DNA of 64,000 bases. Origin: DSXH01 sp964532065. Lineage in GTDB: Bacteria > Bacteroidota > Ignavibacteria > Ignavibacteriales > Melioribacteraceae. Each line of letters begins with the position of its first letter. Position 1 is the first letter of the stretch. Location of the stretch: contig CAZHHG010000008.1 in assembly GCA_964532065.1 (NCBI GenBank), positions 1 through 64,000 on the forward strand, written 5' to 3'. Made by a program: the position numbers and the translations under genes. This document shows positions 15,925 through 25,073 of the stretch, piece after piece. The notes under the pieces were generated by a model, which saw nothing but the letters and a program-made list of their open reading frames with translations, searched no databases and had not been told where the DNA came from.

Positions 15925-18728
15925 TTAATCTATTTTTTTGGAAAAAGAAATTTCTACTTCTGATAAATATGGTGTTGCCGCATAATCAGGTGTTATCAAA
16001 CGCGCGCGGTACTGAATATAATTTCCATAAACATTTACCAATTCACTTCCTGATTTTTTAAACCATGAATTTTTTCCGTTTGGACCGCTCCATTCCGCCT
16101 TTTCAATATCCTCCTTCATAATTGATGTACGAATCTGAAAATGAATTTCAGTTCCGAAAGGAGTATCGGCTTTCCAACTAATTGCCGATGGGATTTCATT
16201 CTGATTTATCTGAAATAGTGATGAATAATAGTCCTCATAAAACCCACGGTCGTAGCTGTTGCCGGGGTCACGGAGGTTTAATCCGAATGGGCCCTGAGCC
16301 GGAAGTTCAATCCGGTTTTCCTTTGAAAATCCGTTTGGACTTCCCCAGTATAAATAAGAATTGCATGAATGATTATGAGGTTCGGGTTCAAAGTAAGAAC
16401 CGGATTTACGGTGATTTGCAACAAGCGCATCAAGCCAGCCATCGCCATCATAATCAAGCAGTTCAACACCGGAAGGTCCTAACGATTCAATTCTACCAGC
16501 TTCTTTTACAAAGCCTTCTTTACTTCCGTAATAAACAAGTGATGGACGATTGCCGCTAACCTCTCCGCCATAGCTAGTGATAAACATATCGAGCCAGCCA
16601 TCCTTGTTGAGATCTGCAAAACAGTTCTGGTAGGCAACATAGGTTGGAATTTCAACCCGGCTACTGTTGGAGAATCCATCTGCAGAACCGTAATAAAGGA
16701 ATGAACTTCCGAGGTCGCCCTCAGGAGCTCCGCGTTTCGGACAGAATAGATCGAGCCATCCATCCTTATTGAAATCGGCAGCTTTTAAATACATTAATTC
16801 ATCTTTTCTTCCAAGGTCTAAATCTGTTATCCGTAAATTTGAGAAGCCGCTTTCATCCCCCCACCAGAATCTGACTTTGCCAAATTCTATCTGACCGGCA
16901 ATATCGAGCCATCCGTCCTTATTCAGATCTTTCAGCAATGGACCGCGTATTTTTGGTGTTGATAATTGAATAACAGTCCTGTTATTGAAACTAAATCCTT
17001 TTGGTGAACCCCAGAAAATCGGCAGGCCATACTTTCCTGGATTATTAAGGTCCTGAGCACTTCCGCTTCCAAGAATATCGAGATAACCATCGCGGTTGAT
17101 ATCTGCTATTCGAACACCTCCGTAGCAAAACGTTGAAGTAAGAAAAGTCTGCTCGTTAAATTCCCCGTTATTGTTCCACTGAATAATGAACGCTGCCTGA
17201 TCGTGAGCAACATTTTCTATGAAAGCATATTTAAAAGCTTGTGATGCCATAATTATATCAACGTTACCATCATCATCTAAATCTGCATTTCCATAGCCGA
17301 ATATTTCATGTGTGTTAAAATTTGTAGATCTTGATCCGGTGAAATTCCTGGTACCATCGCCCCAGTATAATCTCGATATAGAAGGTCCATCCGAGAACCA
17401 TCCGTAGTCGTTAAAGAAAATCACATCGGGAAGCCCGTCATTATTAGCATCCCCTATTGTGTTGGCATACGTTCCCTGTGTAGGAAGCTGAGTGTGATTT
17501 TCAAAAAAGAATTCACCATTGTTATTCCAGAAAACGTAAGAGAGAAGATTTTTCTGATTTGTTACGAATCTGTTGCTTACCACAATTTCCGGAAATCCGT
17601 CGCGGTTCAGATCTCCGCAGCTTACTCCGCTGGCTCCGAGTGTAGGAAGAAGTGTCGGTTTACGTGATGAAAAATCTTTTCCATCTGAATAGAAGAGGTA
17701 GGAATCCGTCCAGCTTCCCCCGCCAATTGAAGTCAAATTGGTAACAAAAAGATCATCGAAACCATCATTATTAAAATCAGCAAATGAAAGATCGCTCGGG
17801 TTGTTAACCTTTAGTAAAATTGATTCTGATAGATTAAAAAAAGTACCCCCGGAATTCTTTAATACTCTTACACCCTCCTGGTTACAAACGGCAATATCAA
17901 TTTGATCATCACTATTAAAATCGCCGAGTGATAGAGCTGTTCCAGTTATATTCAGTTTGAGAGCTTTGTCTATATCGTTAAATGCGCCTTTCGATGAAAG
18001 GAAAATGAAGAGATTTTCTTTTGTCATGAAAGCAAGATCATCAACTCTGTCTTTATCAATGTCGTAGGCAGCGAGGGCCAGTGCACCAACACCATTAAAA
18101 GAAAGTTCGAGATGATTTTCCTTTTTAAATCCATCCGGAGAATTGAAATAGATAAAACTTCTGCGCGGCGCAGATTCGATATCAGATAATTCCCAGAACT
18201 GGCAACCGATAGCCAGATCCAGCCAGGAATCACCATTAAAATCTCCCGCAGCAATTGACGTTCCGTCCGCAGCCGGTAATTCGGTTCTGTTGTAAGGTGA
18301 GAATCCATCCTTCGAACCATAATATAACCATGCCGGTATTCTGCGGGCATGACTATCGTTAAAATTCACTACGGCGAGGTCATTGAATCCGNNNNNNNNN
18401 NCGCAATCAATCCATCGCGGGAACCGGCAGCCGGTAATTGAATTCTTGACCGGGAGTCGATTCCGTTTCCGTTATTCAAATAGATATATGTGTTTTCCTT
18501 CTCGGTATGTGCGTGACCGGTAGGAAGAAAAATATCGAGGTAACCATCGTTGTTAAAATCCCATCGTGTAATTATCTGAATCCTTCCCTTAGCAGACACA
18601 TATGCATTACTTCCGGCATCTAAAAATTTTCCGTCAGCAAAATCCTTAAAACTGTTTTCCTTCCAAACCGATTGGCCAAAAACGATTCCAGCAAAAGATG
18701 TTATCAATATTGTAATAAGTTTCTTCAT
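15925..18728 (-). CDS. Secreted FG-GAP/VCBS-repeat protein 2 (interrupted by an assembly gap)
   Basis: One gene, not two. The N-terminal part (18402-18728) starts with a signal peptide ending FGQSVWKEN and runs to RDGLIA. A 10-N gap follows, and the frame reopens with GFNDLAVVNFNDSHARR and continues to the stop at 15925. The neighbouring paralogue (18752-21547) has the matching sequence RDGLILDFNNDGLNDLAVVN with no break, so the apparent split is an assembly artefact. The whole protein is about 935 residues of FG-GAP/VCBS repeats with DxNxDGxxD calcium loops, ending in a module with W-x-GPNGKNSWF and IQYRARLITPDYAATPYL. The ATG at 18728 is preferred; a GTG sits one codon upstream. Probably an exported, calcium-dependent glycan-binding or surface protein; no enzyme domain is visible. 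Confidence 0.87.
18392..18401. other. Assembly gap (10 N) inside VCBS protein 2
   Basis: Ten N bases. The gap breaks the reading frame: the codons before it (RDGLIA) and after it (GFNDLAVVN) are joined in frame only if the missing number of bases is 2 mod 3. Comparison with the paralogue at 18752-21547 suggests the missing peptide is D-F-N-N-D, which would need 14 unknown bases rather than 10. The 10 N is therefore most likely a fixed-size placeholder. Confidence 0.95.
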
Positions 18729-18751
18729 CACTCAATAATAAACGCTAATAT

Positions 18752-21547
18752 TTATATTTTCGAAAAAGATATCTCCACTGCAGTAAGATATGGGGTTGCC
18801 GCGCCGTTTGGTGTAATTAATCTTACTCTGTATTGAATAAATTTTCCGGATAGATGTTTAATTTCACTTCCGTTTATTGTAAACCAGGAATTATTTCCTT
18901 CGGGACCAATCCATTGAGAACTTCCGATAGTAGAATCATGATCAGAGGTTCTTATTTGAAATTCGACCTTAGTACCATGAGGAGTTCCGGCTTCCCATTT
19001 TATTCCGGAAGGAATCTGGTTGTCAGGGATTCTGTAAACCGAAGAGAAATAATCCTCGTAAAATTTTCTATCATAACTGTTGCCGGCATCGCGAAGATTC
19101 AAACCGCTTGGTCCGACAGCTAGAAACTCTTTGCGATTCTCTTTTAAAAACCCGTTTGGCCCGCCCCAGTATAGCAGAGTAGGACAGATATGCCGGTGAG
19201 GTTGAGCTTCATTATAAGAACCGGACTTGCGGTGATTTGTAATTAGAAGATCAAGCCAGCCGTCGCCATCAAAATCGAGAATTTGCGAACCTGATGAACC
19301 ATAGGATTCTATTTCAACAGGTTGTGTTTTGTATCCATCTTTCCCGCCGTAATAAAGAAGCGAAGGACGGTTACCTCTTACCTCGCCTCCATAACTCGTA
19401 ACAAACAGATCGAGCCAGCCGTCATTGTTTATATCAGCAAAAGTATTCTGATACGGAACATATGTGGCAATTTCATCTTTGTTTTTTATATCAAAACCGT
19501 TGGCGGAACCGTAAAGTATTAATGATGAACTTAACCTTCCATCGGGGGCGCCGCGGTTAGGAAGAAAGAGATCGAGCCAACCGTCGTTATTAATATCGGC
19601 TCCCTTGATATACATTAAGTGATCCTTACGCCCTAGGTCAAGATCTTCATATCTCACGTTCGAAAATCCATCCTTATCACCCCACCAGAATCTTATTTTC
19701 CCATCCTGAACCTGTCCCACAATATCGAGCCATCCGTCTTTGTTCAGATCCATCAACAATGGTCCACGCATTCTTTGTCCAAGGGCATGTAAAACGAATC
19801 TGTTTTTAATGCTGTAACCTTTTGGTGAACCCCAGAAAATCGGGAATCCGTTTTTATCAGGATTATTAAGATCAACACATAAACCGCTTCCAAGAATATC
19901 GAGGTAACCGTCGTGATTAATATCCGCGAGGCGTACCCCTCCGTAGGCACGTTCCATTGTAAGCTGTGTTGGTGTATTAAATTCACCTTCATCATTCCAT
20001 TCGATCTGCAAACCGCTCTGTTCGTGATCTATTCCATTATAGAATTTTTGACGTGCAATAATTAGATCTACAAAATCGTCGTCATCAAGATCTGCGTTCC
20101 CGAATCCAAAAATTTGATGCGTATGAAATTCTGTTCGATTATTATTCGAATAATTTCTTGTGCCATCGCCCCAGTAAATATGCGAGAGCGCGGGACCATC
20201 AAGGAAATATCCCTCATAATTAAAAAAGACTACATCGGGAAGACCGTCGTTGTTTACATCTCCGATTGTGTTTCCATGAGGACCCTGAGTAGCTAACTGG
20301 GTATGGTTCTCAAAGCGGAACGAACCCTTATCATTCCAATAGACATAGGAAGCGAGGTTCATCTGATTCAGGATTCTCTGATTGCTGAAAACAATTTCAG
20401 GAAATCCATCGTTGTTAAGATCGCCGCAGCTTACACCTGCAGCTCCCAGTGTAGGCAAAGCGGTTTTCTTATTGGATGAGAAATTTTTTCCGTCCGAATA
20501 GAAAACAAAAGAATCGGTCCACGAAGCGCCCCCCGGGCTGGTACGGTTTGCAACTATAATATCATCAAGGCCATCATCATTAACATCTTTGATAACAACA
20601 TCCGATGGACTATCTACATTAAGAAGAAATGAATCCGCCGGATCATAATTAAAGTTTTTATTGCCGTAAATAATAACCACTCCTTTTGCCGTACAGAAAG
20701 CCAGATCAATCAATTCATCATTATTAATATCACCTGTTGATGCAGAGAGTCCCTTAACATCTAATTGAACCGCATTAAGAGGATTATCGAAAGCTTTTTT
20801 TGAAGATAAGAGGAGGTATGTTTTTTCGCCGGTCATAAATATCAGGTCGGTAATTCCGTCGTCATCAAGGTCGCTGCATGCCAGCGATTTTGCGCCAAGG
20901 TTGTTATAAGAAATTTCGAGACTCCTGCCGGATGAGAACCCTTCCGGAGAATTCCAATAGATAAAAGATTTTTTAGGTGAGTTCTCATCATCTCCTTCGT
21001 AGTATTGACAACCGACAGCCAGATCGATCCAGGAGTCGTTATTAAAATCACCGGCAGCGAGGGATGTTCCGAATGCTGCCGGTAATTCGACTCTTTGGGA
21101 GGGGGAAAAACCTGTTTCAGTACCATAATAGATCCATGCTGGTACTTTTGGATAATGGCTATCAGCATAGTTTACAACGGCAAGATCATTTAAGCCGTCA
21201 TTATTAAAATCGAGTATTAATCCGTCGCGTGAACCACCGCCCGGAAGTTCAATCCTCGATCTGCCATCAATATCGAGACCATTATTTAAATAGACATAAA
21301 TATTCTCTTTTTCATTGGAACCATGACCGGCCGGAATATAAAGATCGAGATGACCGTCATTATTAAAGTCCCAACGTGTAATCATCTGGATCCGGCCTTT
21401 AGAAGAAACATACGCATTACTTCCCGCATCGAGGAAGAGTCCGTCTTTAAAATCATCGAAAGATGATTCTCTCCAAACCGACTGTGCAAAAACCGGAAGA
21501 ACAGAAAATAGCATCAGAATTTTTATATATAGAGTAAGTTTCATCAT
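18752..21547 (-). CDS. Secreted FG-GAP/VCBS-repeat protein 3
   Basis: A 931-residue protein with a signal peptide (about residues 1-21, ending VFAQS) followed by a chain of FG-GAP/VCBS repeats with DxNxDGxxDL loops throughout residues 50-800. It ends in a module with WIGPEGNNSWF and IQYRVRLITPNGAATPYL. It is closely similar along its whole length to the protein encoded at 15925-18728, so these two are a tandem duplication, while 13083-15899 is a more distant member. Its ATG overlaps the stop codon of the PhoD-like gene (ATGATG overlapping TGA at 21544-21547), indicating translational coupling. The function is inferred only from fold: calcium-stabilised propeller, probably binding polysaccharide or cell surface. 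Confidence 0.88.
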   Translation of the reverse strand: MMKLTLYIKILMLFSVLPVFAQSVWRESSFDDFKDGLFLDAGSNAYVSSKGRIQMITRWDFNNDGHLDLYIPAGHGSNEKENIYVYLNNGLDIDGRSRIELPGGGSRDGLILDFNNDGLNDLAVVNYADSHYPKVPAWIYYGTETGFSPSQRVELPAAFGTSLAAGDFNNDSWIDLAVGCQYYEGDDENSPKKSFIYWNSPEGFSSGRSLEISYNNLGAKSLACSDLDDDGITDLIFMTGEKTYLLLSSKKAFDNPLNAVQLDVKGLSASTGDINNDELIDLAFCTAKGVVIIYGNKNFNYDPADSFLLNVDSPSDVVIKDVNDDGLDDIIVANRTSPGGASWTDSFVFYSDGKNFSSNKKTALPTLGAAGVSCGDLNNDGFPEIVFSNQRILNQMNLASYVYWNDKGSFRFENHTQLATQGPHGNTIGDVNNDGLPDVVFFNYEGYFLDGPALSHIYWGDGTRNYSNNNRTEFHTHQIFGFGNADLDDDDFVDLIIARQKFYNGIDHEQSGLQIEWNDEGEFNTPTQLTMERAYGGVRLADINHDGYLDILGSGLCVDLNNPDKNGFPIFWGSPKGYSIKNRFVLHALGQRMRGPLLMDLNKDGWLDIVGQVQDGKIRFWWGDKDGFSNVRYEDLDLGRKDHLMYIKGADINNDGWLDLFLPNRGAPDGRLSSSLILYGSANGFDIKNKDEIATYVPYQNTFADINNDGWLDLFVTSYGGEVRGNRPSLLYYGGKDGYKTQPVEIESYGSSGSQILDFDGDGWLDLLITNHRKSGSYNEAQPHRHICPTLLYWGGPNGFLKENRKEFLAVGPSGLNLRDAGNSYDRKFYEDYFSSVYRIPDNQIPSGIKWEAGTPHGTKVEFQIRTSDHDSTIGSSQWIGPEGNNSWFTINGSEIKHLSGKFIQYRVRLITPNGAATPYLTAVEISFSKI

Positions 21548-23262
21548 TTCCCTTTACCTGAGAGCTGACTCAGTTTTAACTTATGCTCATAAAGTTTTTC
21601 ATTATCGATGCTCATCGGTTCAAAAGTAACTGCAGGATCCGGCAGAGTTGTATCGAACTTAATTATGCCGAAAGTCTGCTTTTCGTTGTATTCGAATATC
21701 GCGCCATGCTCAAGAGGAGCGACATGAGTATTGGTCAACCGGCAGCTTTCCCAGTCATACATTGTATAACCGTTATCGCGTTCGATCTTTCTTATATCTG
21801 TGCGGTGCCTGTCGCCGGAAAGGAGAAGAACGCCATTAATATTATTTTCGGCGATGAAATCAAAAATTTCCTTTCGTTCTTGTTTGAATCCGTTCCAGGT
21901 ATCGCGCGAATCAGCTTTTGCATCGAATGCCCACGGTACGCCTGAAGCAAGAACTTTAAATTTCGCGGTCGACTTTTTCAAAACATCGAGAAGCCAGGCT
22001 TTCTGATCAGGTCCGAGCATCGTAGGATTTTCTTCGAACGGATTTGTACGGTAGAAGCGGACATCGAGCATAATGAATTCAACATCCGCAATTTTGAAAT
22101 TGAAATATGTGCCGGGCCATTCATCTGTCCCGTAAAAAGGATTTATCCAGTTCTGTTTAAAATTTTCGAGCAGCGGTATTTTCCAGCCCGGTTTATCTTT
22201 GTAGGGTCCGAGCCAGACATCATCCGTTGCAGCATCGTGATCATCCCAGATTGCATAATTTGAGGTGGATGAAACAAGCCTCTTAAATTCAGGTCTTGAC
22301 TGCCTTCTATAATAAGTGTAGTAATGGACTGCGTTAGGATAAGTAGGCATATTAATGTAGACGTTATCACCCATCCACAAGAAAGCTAACGGATTGTGCA
22401 CTTTGATCGAATCCCAGATCCGTTCGTTGAAGTAGGCATAACCGGCGCATCCACCGAATACTATCTGGAATTTTGCGCCTTTACCTTCCTCAGGATAAGT
22501 TCTAAAAGAATAAACTTGTGTACCCGGTTCAAGTCTACCATCAACAAGCATCTGGTAGTAATATTCGGTATCGGGCGATAAATCATTAACAGTAACTATC
22601 GCAGTATAATCATCGGATTTTTGACTCATTACAGAAGAAGATTCCACATAAGGTTTCATATTTTTATTCTTACTAATTCTAACACTAACATTCATTTCAT
22701 TAAGAGTACGAACCCAGAAGCTGGAACTTTTATCCGTAACTTTACCGAGCATAGGCCCATGCAGAATGTTAATTTTATACTTAGAAGCAAAGACCTTGAA
22801 TTGATTTGAAGAGACTAATGGTTCCAGTATGTCGCGAGGTCCGGCAAGAAAACGATCGAACGGCAATCCTTTTTTGAGAGCAATATTTAAGGTATCCATT
22901 GCCTCGCCGATTTTATTCAATCGTGCTAAAGCAGCAGTAAGGTTGAAGTAGGACTCAAGATCGTTGGGATCTTCGCTGATGAGTTCGCGGCAATATTTTT
23001 CGGTATCGGACGGTCTGCCTTCCATCAGGTCGATCATTTGTCTCTGGCCGCGTCGTTTATACTCGTCTTTTAACTGAGTAGTAAAGAATCTTCTATCCCA
23101 TGCATTTTCGCTTCCGTAGTAAGCATGTTTGCTTCCTTCAAGGTACGCGTCGGGTGGCGCGAACTCTCCCATCTCCTGACCCTGATACACTGATTTTTTT
23201 TCACAGCCGATAAAGATTAAGGAACAAAGTACCGGGATTATTGCAAATAAAACTTTTTTCAT
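21544..23262 (-). CDS. PhoD-like metallophosphatase lipoprotein with TPR-like region
   Basis: About 572 residues. The start is placed at the second in-frame ATG (23262), because GGTGGAG sits five bases before it and it begins a clean lipoprotein signal (MKKVLFAIIPVLCSLIFIGC, lipidated Cys20). An upstream ATG would add seven residues that spoil the signal. Residues of about 90-150 resemble a TPR pair (SYFNLTAALARLNKIGEAM). A fibronectin-like segment follows (GPMLGKVTDKSSSFWVRT), then the PhoD metallophosphatase domain with GGCAGY, MGDNVY, WDDHDA and LLSGDRHR metal motifs. PhoD enzymes hydrolyse phosphodiesters or phosphomonoesters outside the cytoplasm. It overlaps the next VCBS gene by four bases. 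Its substrate in this locus is unknown. Confidence 0.85.
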   Translation of the reverse strand: MKKVLFAIIPVLCSLIFIGCEKKSVYQGQEMGEFAPPDAYLEGSKHAYYGSENAWDRRFFTTQLKDEYKRRGQRQMIDLMEGRPSDTEKYCRELISEDPNDLESYFNLTAALARLNKIGEAMDTLNIALKKGLPFDRFLAGPRDILEPLVSSNQFKVFASKYKINILHGPMLGKVTDKSSSFWVRTLNEMNVSVRISKNKNMKPYVESSSVMSQKSDDYTAIVTVNDLSPDTEYYYQMLVDGRLEPGTQVYSFRTYPEEGKGAKFQIVFGGCAGYAYFNERIWDSIKVHNPLAFLWMGDNVYINMPTYPNAVHYYTYYRRQSRPEFKRLVSSTSNYAIWDDHDAATDDVWLGPYKDKPGWKIPLLENFKQNWINPFYGTDEWPGTYFNFKIADVEFIMLDVRFYRTNPFEENPTMLGPDQKAWLLDVLKKSTAKFKVLASGVPWAFDAKADSRDTWNGFKQERKEIFDFIAENNINGVLLLSGDRHRTDIRKIERDNGYTMYDWESCRLTNTHVAPLEHGAIFEYNEKQTFGIIKFDTTLPDPAVTFEPMSIDNEKLYEHKLKLSQLSGKGK

Positions 23263-23328
23263 AATATCTCCACCCTTTTTCATAATGATTCAGTATAATA
23301 TGAATTCACCAATAACTATTGATCGTTT

Positions 23329-25041
23329 TTAATAATATTTTCTTCCGCCTTCGGGATACGGTTCAATAATAATTTTCTGATCGAACTTTTCCATTTTTTC
23401 TTTCGGTTTTCCGGAAGAGAATGAAAGATCGTCAAAATAAACATCCACATATTTTCCGCCCTTACGCGGATTAACAAGACCGAAACGGTTGAATTTAGAA
23501 CCTGTTTTTCTTTGCTCCTCTTTAAGGTCGAAAGAGAAAGTCTCATTATCGAATTGAACCGTAACTCTTCCGAATTTTCCGGCAGCAGGATCGTACTCAA
23601 AGGTAAATGGCCTTGGTATTCTATCCGGAATAATTACAGGTCCGCGTTTTTCTTCGGAAATATCCTGGCGAGGTGAAACAACTAAAGTAAGGTTATAACC
23701 ATTTTTTGTCTGATCCATAACTTCGAGTCCAAGGAAATTATGGGGTGGGTTACCTTTATATTCTCCTTCGATAGGAGCCATTTTTAATTCTTTGTTGAAA
23801 TATCCGATCAGCATTCTGCCGTCAACGGCGCCTTCAGGAAAGCAGATTTTTCCTGAGAATTTGATCGGGTCTTCGAGAGTAAGATTACCAATATCTGCAG
23901 CATAGTAACCGTGGAGAGGATCGATTACTTCAGTACCCCAGAATCTTCCGCCGATCTCGCCGGGTGTTTCTCCGGCCCAGTTTGTTTGTGTATAACCGTA
24001 ATTATGTCTGGAATGAAAATCCTTTTCAACGAAAGTAATTTTGTTGTTCAATCCCTGCCAGTAGGGATCATTAGAAAGATCTATTTTCTTTCCATTAACT
24101 ATCAGATCAGATAGATAGAATTCCAGATGACCAGTGTACATCTGCCAGTTATAAACTCCGAAGCGGTCCATAAAAGTTGGGAGTTCCTGATGACCGGGCA
24201 GCATATAATAACTGACAGATTCGTTGTTAAATGTAAAAGTAATTTTCCCTTTTATCTCCTCTGGATTTCTTTCCAGAGTCCATAGATGCCACAATCCTTT
24301 TCTATACCAGTCATCAACAAGTCCGAGGTCTCGTGCTTTAAGCAAGAGAACCTCCAGTTTTTCAAACGTCATAGTGGGATCATCTTTAACAAACTGTTCG
24401 AGGATATCTTTAGTAGGGACATTATCTTTTTTATTCTGAAAATATTTCGGCAGCCTTGGATCCGGCCATGGGTTATCCGCGACACAGGCGTCCGGATCAT
24501 ATTCAAGTTTCCAGGAATTGACAGAGCCATCGCCTATAATTTCTGTATCGGGAAAAAGATTAGCACCATTTGCAATTCCCGTTTTATAATCGATAAAGAA
24601 GCGTGCTTTACCGTCTTTCATTTCACCTATTCTGAAACCGCATGAAGACCATACGCGCCAACCCTGTCTTTCGGCATTAAAAAATCCGATATAGAAACCG
24701 GCTCCGTCTTTTGGCGGATTTATAACAGCAATTTTGCCGGAGGCAGAGAAATGATTTTTGAAATTGAGCGGTTGACCTATCGGCATTGCATAAAAAGCAG
24801 GAATTGTTGATTTCCAAATAATGCCGCCGATTTCACCCGGGCCGTATCCGGTTCTGTTTGTTGGAGCCCATCCGAAATTCTGCGTTACTGTTGGGCAATC
24901 GCTACATTCAACTCTATTATTAACACCTTCCCACTTGGGATCAGTATCAAAATTTTCAGTTATTGTATAAATACGGGATTGGGATTGAGCAAGTATTGAA
25001 CTCAGAATAAGCAGATAAACAATAAATATTTTTTTAATCAC
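23329..25041 (-). CDS. Secreted protein with duplicated module, function unknown
   Basis: About 570 residues. The start is placed at the GTG at 25041, seven bases after GTGGAG, giving a good signal peptide (MIKKIFIVYLLILSSILAQ); an upstream GTG at 25053 is possible. The mature protein has an internal duplication. The first module has DPKWEGVNNR, NFGWAPTNRTGYGPGEIGG and the second DPYWQGLNNK, NYGYTQTNWAGETPGEIGG. In each copy this is followed by a beta-rich stretch ending in a GFxIGxF or MLIGYFNKE strand, which resembles a lectin or laminin-G-like jelly roll. Between the modules is a helical segment with PWPDPRLPKYFQNK. No catalytic motif is recognised. Its neighbours are a propeller hydrolase-like protein and a PhoD lipoprotein, so a glycan-binding role is plausible but unproven. 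Confidence 0.7.
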   Translation of the reverse strand: MIKKIFIVYLLILSSILAQSQSRIYTITENFDTDPKWEGVNNRVECSDCPTVTQNFGWAPTNRTGYGPGEIGGIIWKSTIPAFYAMPIGQPLNFKNHFSASGKIAVINPPKDGAGFYIGFFNAERQGWRVWSSCGFRIGEMKDGKARFFIDYKTGIANGANLFPDTEIIGDGSVNSWKLEYDPDACVADNPWPDPRLPKYFQNKKDNVPTKDILEQFVKDDPTMTFEKLEVLLLKARDLGLVDDWYRKGLWHLWTLERNPEEIKGKITFTFNNESVSYYMLPGHQELPTFMDRFGVYNWQMYTGHLEFYLSDLIVNGKKIDLSNDPYWQGLNNKITFVEKDFHSRHNYGYTQTNWAGETPGEIGGRFWGTEVIDPLHGYYAADIGNLTLEDPIKFSGKICFPEGAVDGRMLIGYFNKELKMAPIEGEYKGNPPHNFLGLEVMDQTKNGYNLTLVVSPRQDISEEKRGPVIIPDRIPRPFTFEYDPAAGKFGRVTVQFDNETFSFDLKEEQRKTGSKFNRFGLVNPRKGGKYVDVYFDDLSFSSGKPKEKMEKFDQKIIIEPYPEGGRKYY

Positions 25042-25073
25042 ATCAGACTCCACTGAATTTCCAGTTATTAAAA

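Noticed and set aside
15925..18731. Two separate genes at 15925-18369 and 18369-18731
   Set aside because: The split is caused by a 10-N gap; the paralogue at 18752-21547 has the intact sequence across this point.
13083..21547. Regular DNA repeats (GATCGAGCCATCCGTCGTTATT-like) suggestive of a CRISPR or satellite array
   Set aside because: They encode the DxNxDGxxD loops of the VCBS proteins in the right frame; spacing is irregular and the copies are diverged.
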